Below are positions 44,635 to 55,756 of a DNA stretch of 64,000 bases, in pieces. A program made the translations under genes and the position numbers. The notes beneath the pieces were generated by a model. That model was not told where the DNA came from. It saw nothing but the letters and a program-made list of their open reading frames with translations, and searched no databases. Source of the DNA: Sophora flavescens (taxonomy: Eukaryota; Streptophyta; Magnoliopsida; Fabales; Fabaceae); the NCBI GenBank assembly GCA_030762895.1, contig CM061070.1, forward strand, positions 30,035,652-30,099,651, in the 5' to 3' direction. How positions within the stretch are numbered: position 1 is the stretch's first letter; every line of letters starts with the position of its first letter.

Positions 44635-45142
44635 ACTGATAGCGGATAACAGATGAGCTAGCGGATTAGATTTAAAATGTTTGGTAAAATTAACGATTGA
44701 ACGAGCTAATAAATGTAAAATGACATAAAATGACATGTTTATATACTTTTTTTTATATAAATTCTATTTATGTAAATATATATATATATATAATTTTAAA
44801 ATAATTATCATTTTTAATACTTTAATTTATTTTAAATTATTTATCATTTCAAAAATTAAAATATTAATTTTTAATTAGGGATTAGAAAATATTAGATTAG
44901 TGTTTTCTATTTTGTTTAGCTTAGGATAAATGAGAAATTTAATTAAATAGTAGAGATAAAAATGAGAGAAAAAAATGATAAGCTATAAGTTCAAATGCTA
45001 CTTCAATTAACGTCTGAAAGAAACGATATAAGCTAGTGAAAAATGTTATAAGCTAGTTTGAAAAAAGTTTCTAAATAGGACTACTTTTTCATTCGTTATA
45101 AGTTATCCGCTATATGCTCGCGGATTGACCTTGTCAAACACA
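44635..45142. mobile_element. Right part of a small MITE split by the solo LTR
   Basis: Near the left GATAGCGGATAACAGATGAG and near the right ATAAGTTATCCGCTATATGC are inverted, and the outer ends resemble TGTTTTGTAAAA (40994) and TTGTCAAACACA (45131-45142). Non-coding and AT-rich. No clean target duplication was found. Confidence 0.4.
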
Positions 45143-45840
45143 TACATTGGATGTGCTGCTAATTTTTGCTTATTATTGAGGATAACAACAGCCTGGTTAA
45201 CTGCTTGAATAAGTTCATAAAATCAATATAAGGAAAAATGTTCTATTACTTGGATATTTGCTATCATCTGAATGCTTGTTTGAACTTTTTACGATTTTTC
45301 TATCTGTTTTCCTCCTTTTCCTTTTTTGTTTTCATTTTCAATCTGGCAATAATAACGCAGGGCAGAAGTTTGTCAAATTCTTTTAAAGTGGTGGCAGGAA
45401 ATGTGATAGAAAAATGTGACAGAGGATCTTCATCCTTCAAACCTAACCATAATTTATTTATTGACTTCATAGTTACGAGATAATTTGCTATCAAATAAGG
45501 GGGGCTGAAATAAAATTACTCCCCGAAAACACACTCAGTTTTTTCTTTTTGGAACAATCAAAACAAAACTACAAAGCAATCAACCAAATTCTAATAGACA
45601 ATAGTATTACTTTGAAAATTGAATAGAGGAATTAGAAATTCATCTGTTTCTCGCATAGATTTATAGCTTATGTTGTTCCCTGGTTGCTTAGAGGAAACAT
45701 ACAAGGGTGAAATCTAACTTTTCTTCTAAGGATGCAACTTTAATTTAAATAGATATAGGATCCAAAATTAAATATGGAAGTCACGGGAGGAAAGAAAAAC
45801 AATATATATTACATACTCTATAGTCTATAGTCTATACCCA
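45143..45840. other. Intergenic, 3' side of the DUF3511 gene
   Basis: No gene or recognised repeat. It should contain the 3' untranslated region and polyadenylation signals of the minus-strand gene to the right. AT-rich words suitable for that lie at 45720-45835. Confidence 0.5.
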
Positions 45841-45859
45841 TTAATCAGCAATCACTAGT

Positions 45860-46192
45860 TCACCACCATCCATAGACAGCTTTGTCATATGTTTTCTTGA
45901 TCCACTTGAAGCTCTTCCTCACAGAACCTTTCATTTTTCCTTCCACAGCATAAATTTTATACCCAGCTACTCTCTTCTTCCTTTGCAACTCTGGGTCACT
46001 CAGCCTCAAACTTTTTGATTTTTTATGCATCTTCTCTTCTTTACCTATCTGGTATTGATCATAAGCTGAAAAACCAGCATCATTTGTACTGTAACACCTC
46101 AGATCAAGCATGCTTGTTGGGGCAACCCTGCCTCCAGTGTAGCTTTCAATCTGCAGCCTATCATCCCTGTATGATTTGGATCTGAATCCCAT
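45860..46192 (-). CDS. DUF3511 family protein (small plant-specific protein)
   Basis: A complete single-exon gene of 110 codons on the minus strand, starting MGFRSKSYRDDRLQIESYTGG and ending with the family signature: LQRKKRVAGYKIYAVEGKMKG (residues about 69-89), then SVRKSFKWIKKTYDKAVYGWW. The invariant tail YGWW is at the stop codon, and the length fits the family (about 90-120 residues). The protein is basic, with no signal peptide or membrane helix. Its function is not known in any plant to my knowledge. A TATA box lies about 100 bases upstream of the ATG. It is the only intact host gene I can support here, about 690 bases from a MITE. Confidence 0.93.
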   Translation of the reverse strand: MGFRSKSYRDDRLQIESYTGGRVAPTSMLDLRCYSTNDAGFSAYDQYQIGKEEKMHKKSKSLRLSDPELQRKKRVAGYKIYAVEGKMKGSVRKSFKWIKKTYDKAVYGWW

Positions 46193-46290
46193 GATGGGAA
46201 CTAAATTACTTACCCAAGGTTGAAAAGCTGAGGATGTTTTTTAAGGTGAGAATGAATGAATGAGTTAAAGAGTTGTTTGGTGGGATTGCT

Positions 46291-46298
46291 TTTTATAG
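46291..46298 (-). promoter_or_regulatory. TATA box of the DUF3511 gene
   Basis: The minus strand reads CTATAAAA, about 99 bases upstream of the start codon, leaving a leader of about 70 bases. Position and motif both fit a plant promoter. Confidence 0.6.
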
Positions 46299-46833
46299 TT
46301 GTATTATATTAGCATTGTTTATTATAGTTCTACTTTTCAAACTTTAGATTAAATAAATCAAATCCTTTCTCAATCGGAAGCAGTTGAAGATGATGATATT
46401 TTTATTTCATGGCAAACACTAAGTATTGTCAAAGATATTGGTAAGGAATCAAATATATAAAATTTTTATTCGAAAATAATACATTCAACATATAGAAAAT
46501 TGGATAGTTGTGATTTTCAATAATTTTTTTATATACTGATTTTTTTAACTAATATCTTTAGAACATATCTTTGAAAACCATTGTTTTGTTATTTTATCTG
46601 TGGAGTCTGTTATGGCTGCGAAGGATTCAACTTTGCTTAGTGCAGCAGAATTGCGTGAGGCTTTTGGGTTTGACTGCTTTCACACGTGGAAGTGCTAAAA
46701 TTGATTACGGAATGGAGGTGGCTGGCTGCAAAGGGGAAATGCTATTTTCACCAAATACAAATTAACGCACCACCCTCTTAGCTAAACTTGCAATAAAGCA
46801 AAATACATAAACTTCTTATTAGTATTGGAGTTA
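46299..46833. other. Upstream region of the DUF3511 gene, nothing else recognised
   Basis: AT-rich. A short open stretch near 46600-46700 (ATGGCTGCGAAGG...) looks like a fragment of coding DNA, but I cannot assign it. Confidence 0.5.
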
Positions 46834-47687
46834 GGGTAATGCTATTCTGACATCACAATTTTGGACATCTACGGTGACAAGAGTATTGTTCACTGGAACG
46901 TTATTTTAGTGTTACTGTAGTATTACTTCTTCTTTTCTTTTCTTTTTTTTTTTATAAATTTTGACTTTGTAAAAAGAAAAATAAAAATTTAGTTTTTTTG
47001 AATACTAATATTTTTGATTAATTACGTACAAATATCTAGTTAATTCAGTTCATTATATGGTTAATGGATCATTCTAAAGCTTACAATCGTTTTTCACAAC
47101 CATTAATTCAGTTTATTATCTGGTTAATGGTCATCCTGAAGCATACAATCATTTTCCACAACCATGTAAATATCTGGTTAATCAAGTGCAAATATTTGGT
47201 TAATTCAATTCAATATATGATTAATGAGTCATCCTGAAGCATACAATCATTTCCACAACCATGTAAGATTCATGATGACACATCAACCATATAATGAACT
47301 GAATTAACCAGATATTTGCATGTGATTAACCAAATATTTACATGGTTGTGGAAATTGATTGTCAGCTTCAGGATGACCCATTAATCAGATAATGAACTGA
47401 ATTAACCAGATATTTGCACGTGATTAACCACATATTTACATGGTTGTGGAAAATGATTGTAAGCTTTATGATTACCCATTAATCATATAATGAATTGAAT
47501 TAATAAGATATTTACACGTAATTAACCAAAAATATTAGTATTCAAAAAAGCTAATTTTTTAATTTTTTTTAAAAAAAGTCAAAATTTGAAAAATAATAAT
47601 AATAAAAAAAAGTAGCGCTACAGTAGTGCTACAATATCGGAGTAGTCCTGTAGTTGTCCACTTCTTGATGTCAGAATAACATTGTTG
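46834..47687. mobile_element. Mutator-type foldback MITE, 854 bp
   Basis: The two halves are inverted copies over most of their length: CAGATATTTGCATGTGATTA-type blocks on the right mirror TCTGGTTAATCAAGTGCAAA-type blocks on the left, each with internal duplications. Ends share ATGYTATTCTGACATCA as inverted repeats. Flanks are ttggagtta (46825-46833 and 47688-47696), a perfect 9-bp duplication, the size left by Mutator-like transposases. Non-coding. Confidence 0.85.
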
Positions 47688-47696
47688 TTGGAGTTA

Positions 47697-48055
47697 ATAA
47701 TAATCTTCACAAAACTTTAAAAAGTGAGATGGAGAAGTGAATTCACTATTTCAACATATTAGCAGTGCTTTTAAATGCAGATGAGTTCAATATTTTTTTT
47801 CTTCAAATAATTGTAGCTATAGTATCTTGCTTTAATTTATAGTGACTTGAGATTAAATTTCATATTATATAAATTCAAGCATATAATTGGAGAAACAATA
47901 GAGTAGCGTCACCCAATCTGTTATATTTCCTCAATACTCTATTTGCAAAAAAAGTAAGGGATTGGACAATATAAAAGTAATTATCCCAGGTTTGATTTAT
48001 AAAATGGTCAGATGACAGGATAAAAGTGAGATGAGAGACAACACAAAAACCCAAA

Positions 48056-48058
<3 letters not shown>
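47697..48058. other. Intergenic, nothing recognised
   Basis: AT-rich sequence without a recognised gene or repeat. Confidence 0.6.

Positions 48059-48148
<90 letters not shown>
48059..48148. repeat. (CT)45 microsatellite
   Basis: An uninterrupted run of 45 CT units. Open frames across it (Arg-Glu repeats) are artefacts. Confidence 0.98.
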
Positions 48149-48150
<2 letters not shown>

Positions 48151-48587
48151 TTTCACCTTCTAGATTGCTGATGCAATACACTCGAACACGCAGTGAACCA
48201 TTAGGGTGTTTTTCAACTTTCGGCACTACAATTCAAGGCAGAAGAAAACCATCCTCATGGATCGCGCATTACAAAAACATGAATCACATAAAGGGCTATT
48301 TGTGTTTACCTCTTGAAGCGTGCTTTCACTGTGATCACAAGTGCCGTGAAGGAGAAGCACCTCTACTCAGTCCACGCGAGTAAATGGGCGTCGGTGCTTT
48401 GCGTCTTGTGCTAGCTGACGACTATGGGAGGCAAGGGTAACCAGTCTTAGTTTAGAGGGAGACTAATAGTCTATTTATAAGTCACAAACTCCTCTTGACC
48501 TAACTGCTCACTTGATATGCTTTGATGGATGTTAATATCAGTAGCAGATTTTAGAAAAAACCTTAATATGGTTCTGCTAGGGTTTGC
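48149..48587 (-). promoter_or_regulatory. Possible minus-strand promoter and leader; LINE 5' end not located
   Basis: The minus strand has a good TATA box TTATAAATAG at 48471-48480. Leader-like sequence of balanced composition follows, with an AAGAG/GTAAAC donor-like site near 48310, then the (GA)45 run. GA tracts are common in plant 5' leaders. No coding region follows on the minus strand in the next kilobase, so the promoter may belong to a lost gene or an LTR. The plus-strand LINE may also begin in this stretch. Confidence 0.3.
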
Positions 48588-50151
48588 ATGAACACCAACG
48601 TCCCCATAGCTGCGCCCATGATGGATTGCCCTTGGAAATCCTTGTTTCCTGAATCTTCTTTTCCCCCATCTGCCTCTTATTCCTCTCCTCCCCCTCCTAA
48701 TCCATCTCTTTCTTTTTCTCCTCCACCTCCAGTCGCCAAAACATTTGTTCAAGCTTTGAACAATGCTTGTGATATTCCTCTAAGCCAACTCCCCATACCT
48801 TGTACGAAAGGCAATGCAATGACTATAAAGAACCCTGAGGAGGAATACAAAGCTGGTTTAGAGAGTTGCAAAAACAATTTGCATGGCCGATTGTTGCTAT
48901 CAAAAGGAGATAAACCATTAAAGGCCAATGACTTGCGTTTGAAGCTACTAAAATTATGGAACCCGATATGTAATTGGAAGATGACTCCAATTGGCAAAGG
49001 TTTCTTTGAATTCTCCTTTGCATTTGTTGAGGACATAAGGAAAGTATTATCTGTAGGTTCTTGGAATGTTGCACCAGGAACACTTCGATTGTTTTCATGG
49101 ACTAAAGATTTTTGCCCCTCGAGGATGAAACAAACTAATACTCAGTGTTGAATTCGGATCAAGGGACTTCCTCAGGAGTATTGGAGGTCAAAAATACTTT
49201 TTTCCATTGCAAGAGGAGTTGGTATCCCCTTATCCCTTGATGATGCAACAATAAACAGGACTCTTGGCCACTTTGCAAGAGTATTGGTTGATATTGACTT
49301 GATCAAACCTATTCAAGAACACATCATGGTTGAAAGGGGAGATTTGGCATTCTTGGTTGAAATTGAATATGAATTTCTCCCTTCATTCTGTCCTGCTTGT
49401 GCTATGATTGGTCATTTGATTTCAGGTTGCAAGAGGGGTCAGAATCAAAATGATGCTCCAGGTAATGAGGTTAAATCAGGAGCAAGGAAATTTATTCAGA
49501 AATTTGTTCCAAAAAGGGACACCGGGAAAGATATGTTTGGAAATGAAGATGGTAATGAGGGTGCATTAATTGCTAAGAACAAAGGCAAAGAGATCATTGT
49601 TGATGTTACACCACCCGTGATGCTTCAAGGAGATTCTAGTGGACATGAGGGTGCATTAATTGCTAAGAACAAAGGCAAGGAGATCATTGTTAATGTTACA
49701 CCACCTGTGATGCTTCAAGGTGATTCTAGTGGTCATAATCTTGATAATGTTCAGCATAATGGGAATGATGTGCAGATTGAGAACTTCATGGTGATCCTAG
49801 TGGTAATAATCTGATCAATGTCCAACATCAGAACAGTCATGTTATGTAGATTGAGGACATCCCGATAAAGGTAACAAATGCTAATCCATTCTTGTCTTAT
49901 GATGTTCCACACATTGTGGAAAATATCAATGAGGTTGCTAATAATCATGATATTTCTACAAGGACTCAGCCTCATGTTTCTGATCCACAAGAGAATGACT
50001 TATTTCATATTAATGTTGTTTCTGGTTTGAAAGATGTTCATCAGGAAAATAATCACAATAGGGATTCAAATATCATAAATTCTAGCAGCTCTGCAACACA
50101 CTTATCTCAATGTGTGGTGTCCAATTCAGCATCTGATGATATCTCTGAAGT
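48588..50151 (+). pseudogene. LINE ORF1-type protein with DUF4283 and CCHC knuckle, interrupted
   Basis: Begins MNTNVPIAAPMMDCPW with a Pro/Ser-rich N-terminus, then a DUF4283-type domain at residues about 85-190 (LHGRLLLSKGDKPL, LRLKLLKLWNP, GFFEFSFAFVEDIRKVL). A TGA at 49149 replaces the Trp expected in the WIRIKGLPQEYW block, and the same frame then continues through GDLAFLVEIEYEFLPSF to a zinc knuckle CPACAMIGHLISGC (C-x2-C-x4-H-x4-C). A 30-residue duplication follows, then a frameshift near 49800 and an open tail from 49892. The SIRE-like insertion at 50152 cuts it. DUF4283 plus knuckle is typical of plant L1 LINE ORF1. The LINE reverse transcriptase would lie beyond the nest, outside the window. 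Confidence 0.82.
49557..49736 (+). repeat. 90-bp in-frame tandem duplication in LINE ORF1
   Basis: Two units of 90 bases (49557-49646 and 49647-49736), about 94% alike, encode GALIAKNKGKEII and PPVMLQGDSSGH twice. The duplication keeps the frame. Confidence 0.93.
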
Positions 50152-51572
50152 TGACACAGGGAAACACAAGAAGGGGGGTTGAATTGTGTTTCTTAACAGT
50201 TTCTAGAAAAAGCCTTTTCTCAGAACTTTTACAAGTAAAACAATAAAAGTAACACACAAACAAGAAAACCTTTTAAAGGAGTTAACAAACTCAGATTCAA
50301 AACCCCACAGTTAGTATAACCAAAAACTCTAAAAGATAAGGGTTAGAAGATTCACACAAGTATTTTATCCTGATTCACTCTCTTCCAACCAAGAGTTACG
50401 TCCAGTCCCTTCTACCTTAAGGTTTTCTCCACTATTCTCCAAATAGATTACAAGTATTCAACACCTCTTCAGGCTACAAGTATTCTTTCTCTACCAAGCC
50501 TCTTCAGGCTCTAACTCTAACAAAGAGATTAACAGATTTGATCTAAAAACTCACTATGTGTGATAATATGAAAGTTTAAGATCAATAATGTTTACAAGTA
50601 AACTTGTTTAACAGTTTCAGTAGAGTTTTTGCACTTTCATATCAGAGCTTGTATATCTTATTTTTTATTCTGCTGAGGTTCTTCCAGTATTTATAGAATG
50701 AGAGCATGTCTGTCTTGAACTTCTTCAATGGTCTTCAAATTGTATCCGTTTAGACATAGCATTAAATGCTAGGATCCGTTGAGACTGATAGCTTGATCTG
50801 CTTCATGGAGAAGTGCTCTTGTTTATCAGAGGAATGTTTAAAGTAGAATTGTCACTTCTCTGTGGTACCAAAAGTAGCTTTCTGACTTTCCATCTTTATA
50901 CTTGGTTTACACTTTATAGCAATATAGTTGACAGAGTACAAAGATTTATGTTCTCGATGGTACTATGTTTCTATTCTCAAGAAACAAAGAGTTAACAATA
51001 GAAGCAGCAAGGGTTAAGAGACATATATTCTCTTGAATTAAATAGACAATCATTTGAAATAAATTAGCTCAAGGTTAGACTGATTCACTTTTAAGACGGG
51101 CTCGTCTACTGATACCGTGTTTATGGACTATTGTCCAGGTCATTGGACTTGCTATTCTCAATAGCTCATCTACTGACGTGGCATCTAGCGAGACTACTTG
51201 TCTATTATCAAGCCTTTGGACTTGCTGTTTTTCTTAAGACTATTTTATTGACTTGTTTACTCGACTTTTCTTAGACTTAGATACTTGTCTATAGAATATT
51301 ACCTTAGCCAATTTCAAGACCTCGTCTAGCGATAACTTTTAACAGACTCAGAATTTTACCACGAATTACAGACCCGTCTAGAGGATCAAAATAGAATCCG
51401 ATAAGATTCCATACTTTATTTTAAGTTTCCCTGACTAGTATCATTGAAACAGTCCTGCAATCTATAATAAACAAGTTAGATATTTGACAAAACTTTGCCA
51501 TACAAATTTAACCTTTTTGTTAACATCAAAACTTAAGAGATTATTTAATCCAAAACCACTTTGGTTCTAACA
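50152..51572 (-). repeat. 3' LTR (element sense) of the SIRE-like element
   Basis: On the minus strand it begins TGTTAGAACCAAAGTGG right after the purine tract and ends CCCTGTGTCA, giving TG...CA ends. No partner LTR is in the window, so the boundaries rest on the purine tract, the TG/CA ends and the break of the LINE frame. Confidence 0.65.
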
Positions 51573-51921
51573 ATCTCCCCCTTTTTTATGATGACAAAAA
51601 CTAATTAAATTTGAGTGAGTAAAGTCTAAGAGAGCTATAGAGCTCCCCCTAAAACAAAGCATTCAAACTTAAAATAGATAAAACAGATAAGCAGCAGCAG
51701 ATATCATATATATCTTATTAGATCACTTATGAATTTACTTAGTCATATTCAAGACATAGTATCAGAGCAAAAATAATCTTTTAAGACCAAAGCTATAAGA
51801 GCATAGAGATATATCAAAAGCAGCAATCATAGTATCAGAGCATATTGAACAGAGGTATGCAACAAGACAATATAAGAATATGCATATGCAGACAGATACT
51901 TATAAAATAAAAACTGACTTT

Positions 51922-51923
<2 letters not shown>

Positions 51924-51980
<57 letters not shown>
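51924..51980. repeat. (TA)n microsatellite
   Basis: About 28 TA units in the 3' internal part of the SIRE-like element. Confidence 0.97.
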
Positions 51981-51984
<4 letters not shown>

Positions 51985-52074
51985 AAATTTAATTCTCAAT
52001 CCTTTCTCCCCCTTTTTTGTCATCAGAAAAAAAGGAAACAGGAGTGGACCATCATTGTCAGTTAAAAAAAAAAA

Positions 52075-52476
52075 CTAAGAAGAGGGTGGAGGAGGTTGAG
52101 GAGGGTCTTGATTTGGAGGAGGTTGAACAGTGAGATTATGACTCTGTTGAAAACTAGTAAGAATGTTCATCATCTGATTAATTAGAACATTTGTTGGAGC
52201 CAAGGCTTCTGCAACTTGTTCCTTTACCTGCTCCTTGACCTCTACTTTTACTTTCTCCTCTACTATTTTTCCGATTATTTCTTCAAAATTTGGTGGCAGT
52301 AAAGGTCTTGAGCTTTCAGCTGAATCATGCAGATAATGTTGACCTTGCAGAGTACTGAGAGCTTGAGATTGTTGAAGCTGTTCATGTGGATGTACAACTG
52401 CCAAAACCAGTGGTTGTGAATAGTGCTTCCCAGAGGTTTCTTGCCTGCTTGCAGACTCAGCAACTTCTTCTCCCAA
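52075..52476 (-). CDS. C-terminal ORF piece of the SIRE-like element
   Basis: 133 codons on the minus strand: a Gln-rich start, then a coiled-coil stretch EEIIGKIVEEKVKVEVKEQVKEQVAEAL-type (residues about 65-95), and a Pro-rich end (PPPNQDPPQPPPPSS). SIRE/Maximus elements carry an extra ORF near the 3' end that often ends in a coiled coil, and this fits by place and composition. The upstream part is disrupted (a stop lies just before) and then cut by element B. Function unknown. Confidence 0.45.
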   Translation of the reverse strand: MGEEVAESASRQETSGKHYSQPLVLAVVHPHEQLQQSQALSTLQGQHYLHDSAESSRPLLPPNFEEIIGKIVEEKVKVEVKEQVKEQVAEALAPTNVLINQMMNILTSFQQSHNLTVQPPPNQDPPQPPPPSS

Positions 52477-53490
52477 AGGTTTAGACTGGACAGCTTATGT
52501 GTTCATATCAGGACCTTCAACAATTATCTCTTCCTTAGTGTGCTTAGAAGAATCTGCAGATGCTTCAAAAGCTTGTGGAGATGATGCAAGGGTAAGCATA
52601 GGGGTAGGCAAATCTGGAGCCTGATGTTGTGCGAGTGCACGTGCGATCCGGCAAGTGTACCGGATTCATCGCCAAGTAATAAAAAGATATCGATCCCACA
52701 GAGACCTTGATCTCAAATCGCAACTAATTATCAAATCGACTAAACTGGACTATAGAAAAATATTTTTAAAAGGTTTTTGATATTTTAAATAAGAGATAAC
52801 TTAGAAAATCAGATAAGGAATGCAATCAAGTAAAACAGAAAGTAGATCAATTTATGGTTTTCAGATCTAAATGGATTCCTAGGAATTTGGGTTACCAACA
52901 AGATTGTTTATGTTACTAAATTGATTACCCCCTTGTTAATTATCGAAATTGTTTTGAAGGCGAATTTATCCTCTAATGGTTAATGCTCTCTCTCGGGTTA
53001 CAAAAACCGTGCGCAATTAAACCAACCCCTACTCTCATGGTAGTCGAATTTATATTGAACCCTTTGCGCTTTGTGACAATTCGTTAATCCTCAAAGGACC
53101 GCTTCTAACTCTAGTGATTTAAGTCCTAAGTCTGATTCTATAGATCCGATACCTAAGTTCACCTCTAGGTTCCTCCTTAGAATATCTACGTCACGCAAAT
53201 AAGCGGCCGCCGAATTTACGAGTAATTAAAACACTAGAAATCAGATCTAAAGAAAAATCGTAATTAACAAAGATAAAACATCAGTTCATTACCATAAACA
53301 AACCTTGGGCGTAGCCCCAATCCGTAGAAATTAAACTACTACTCAAGCCTTGCCATGGTGATGACAAGCTTGGTTAACAACAACATGAAAATAAAAATAA
53401 GAGAAGAGAGGAGGAGGAAGAAGAGAGATCCTAAATTATACCCTAAGAGTAGCAGCCAAAAAGTCCTCCTTAGTCTCTGCTCAGATGCCT

Positions 53491-53500
53491 TATTTATAGA
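53491..53500 (-). promoter_or_regulatory. TATA box of the element B LTR
   Basis: The minus strand reads TCTATAAATA, identical to the box of element C, and lies about 72 bases downstream of the palindrome array, nearly the same spacing as in C. Confidence 0.65.
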
Positions 53501-53571
53501 TTTGGGAAGTTTGAATCCCACTCCAACACAAATTCAGATCCAAATCAGTTGCTTCAGATCCAAGTAATACG

Positions 53572-53830
53572 CGTCACGGCCGTGATGGCCATCACGGCCA
53601 GGCCAAACGGATTCTGCCTTGGGCATTTCTTCAATTTTTGGTCTGTCACGACCGTGATGCTCATCACGGCTAGGCCGTGATCAGTTCTGCTTGTGAAGGT
53701 CTGGTTCAGCTGACATGTCACGACCGTGATGGGCATCACGGCTAGGCCGTGACCAGTTCTGACTTTTGCCTTCTTTCTTTTCAGTTTTGCTCGATCATGG
53801 CCGTGATGGTCATCACGGCTAGGCCGTGAT
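53572..53830 (-). repeat. CACGGCC palindrome-pair array in the LTR of element B
   Basis: Four pairs of a 12-base palindrome (TCACGRCCGTGA type) and a 17-base palindrome (TCACGGCTAGGCCGTGA type), at about 53572, 53647, 53717 and 53795. The first long palindrome is broken (AGGCCAAACGG). Confidence 0.92.
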
Positions 53831-54076
53831 GGGCTCTGTTTGACTCATTTTCTTCACTTTTCAAGCCCTATCTTCATCCAAGCTCCATCATGGTTGATCT
53901 TGAGCATTTAACCCTTAATTTATGCAAAACAACACCACAAAACCGCCTTACCCATTCCAAGGTAAAAATTAACAAAAATCAAATTAAATATGCCTAAACT
54001 ATATGAAAATGCATGCAATATGATAAGCAAATATGAGGTGGAATCACACTCATCAAATCACCCCAAGCTTAAGACT

Positions 54077-54094
54077 TTGCTTGTCCTCAAGCAA
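54077..54094 (-). other. Conserved stem-loop next to the polypurine tract (element B)
   Basis: The minus strand reads TTGCTTGAGGACAAGCAA, 21 bases from the LTR, as in A and C. The purine tract CTTGGGGTGATT lies between it and the LTR. Confidence 0.78.
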
Positions 54095-55438
54095 TAACTA
54101 AGGCCAGAAAAGATAATCAATCAAAGCATGGATAGTGAACCAAGAACCCCGAGTAACTAATCCAAGCAACATGCATATTCAATAAATACCCAAGAGATAA
54201 TCGATTTCAAGTCCAATTAGAAGCTTAGGTTTCCTAAATTCATATTCTCACTGATTCGGGCACTCTTCTCGCCTTACTCAAGTGTTTAAGGGCATATGAC
54301 AATTCGCTCAATTTCCTCGGGGAAGGTATTCTACCATAAGCTTGATTATTAACCAAATCTCCACTTTATTAATGAAAGCACATAAGAATCAAGATGTCTT
54401 TTATTCTGGCTGTAACGAGGCCATGGGATTAATCGTTAGGTGGGGAAATCAAGAAAAAGGAAATTTCAAGAAGGCTAAACAAAATATCAAACATTGCAAA
54501 GCATGACACCTTCTAAAATACCTTTTTGGGCTTTGATTCATTTTTCCACCTTTCTTTCTTTCTTTTTATTTTTATTTCTCACTTTCTTTTTGTTATCCCC
54601 TTCTCCAATTTTTTTTTTGTTTGTTTATTTCATTTTATTTATATGGAGAGGGGGAATTTTTTAATTCAAGAGAAATATTTTTCTAACTTTCTCATCCCAC
54701 AATTTCTCCACCGCCTTTTTACCCTTTTTGCAATACTTTAGAAGGTGCCATATCAAGCATTTTTCATCAAAATATTTCAAGGTACCAAGAAAAGTATTTT
54801 ATTCTTTTAGGCTAAAAATTGGGCAACTAAGGGGTAGCACTTAATCAATCAAAGCTCAGAAGGCCGGAAAAATACCTAGTGCCTCAATCATTTTCATTTA
54901 AGTTTCAAAATGGTTTCAAGTCAAGTTCTAGAGAATATAATCCAAGAGGAATAAAACACTCAATCACAAAGAATGGGGTAGATTTAGTAAGTACCCCTTT
55001 TTGGCTCAAAAATCTCACATTTAGTAGTTTAAAATCAGTGAGAAACACAAATCTAAGGAACCACATGCTAATTATCAACTATCAAAAGATTATCTCAATA
55101 ATTTTTATTTTTAGCCTTATCACAAGAATAAAAAAAATTGGGTTCAAAAATTCACCATCTCAATTTATTTGGCACCAAGTTCTCACAATTGGATGCAAAC
55201 TCTAAGCAAAGGGGCAATTTAATCATGTGATCATGCAAAACTATGCCTATATGATGCAACATGAAAAAAAAATGCAAAAATGCAAAAATTTGCAAAAATA
55301 CCCCTACCCCAAGCTTAAAAACTTACATTGTCCCCAATGTAAATAATCAAGTCGGAGAGAGGAGAAAAACTGGAACAACTCACCGAGGTGGTAGCGGGTG
55401 CTGGCTCACATTCCAGTCAAAAGCTTGTTGGAAATTGT
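54095..55438. other. Non-coding 3' internal region of element B
   Basis: No gene is seen. It matches element C 60870-62125 in reverse (shared CCTAGTGCCTCAATCATTT and GGTACCAAGAAAAGTATTTT blocks). Rich in A/T, with T runs near 54550-54620. Confidence 0.75.
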
Positions 55439-55664
55439 ATCACGACCGTGAGGCTCATCACGGCTAGGCCGTGATCAATTCTGGTGTGTAGGAGCTGGCC
55501 TGTCATGGCCGTGACCTGTATCACGGCTGGGCCGTGATACTCTCTGATCTTTAGGGTCCTTCCCATCACGCCCGTGATGCTTATCACGGCTGGGCCGCGA
55601 TCCTTTCTGGTCCTCTTGGTTAGCTCATCACGGCCGTGACCACTGTCATGGCCTGGGCGTGATG
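55439..55664 (-). repeat. CACGGCC palindrome-pair array, internal to element B
   Basis: Four pairs at about 55439, 55502, 55565 and 55627, in the same order as in the LTR array and with independent base changes. Element C has the matching internal array at 60543-60766. Confidence 0.92.
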
Positions 55665-55756
55665 ACTTCTGACTTTATGTGTCCCTGCCCTTTTTGCTCT
55701 TCCTTCCTTCTTAACCTGTAAACACTCGACAAATATATTAATTTATGATCTTTTTC

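Larger units (their letters stand above)
50152..52621 (-). mobile_element. Partial SIRE/Maximus-like copia retrotransposon, minus orientation
   Basis: The left part is a 1421-bp LTR (50152-51572), and the right part is 1 kb of internal sequence with a purine tract GGGGGAGAT (minus strand) next to the LTR. The element is cut at 52622 by element B, and the remainder lies beyond the window. The LTR start TGTTAGAACC, its end with the GGGGGGTTGAATTGTG word (plus strand), and a second AAAAGGGGGAGA word near 52010 fit SIRE-type elements. The other-side target duplication cannot be checked. The left flank is gaagt. Confidence 0.65.
52622..54055 (-). repeat. 3' LTR (element sense) of element B
   Basis: 1434 bp. 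On the minus strand it starts TGATGAGTGTGATTCCACC, as in C, and ends CGCACAACATCA. It carries the palindrome array (53572-53830) upstream of the TATA box (53491-53500). One copy of the CCTAGAGGTGAACTT-type word present three times in C is at about 53150. Confidence 0.9.

Noticed and set aside
46571..46765. A small protein upstream of the DUF3511 gene
   Set aside because: Another frame in the same place looks as plausible, neither has a start context or family, and it is probably a coding fragment or chance.
47875..48226. Arg-Glu repeat proteins on the minus strand
   Set aside because: They are translations of the (CT)45 microsatellite.
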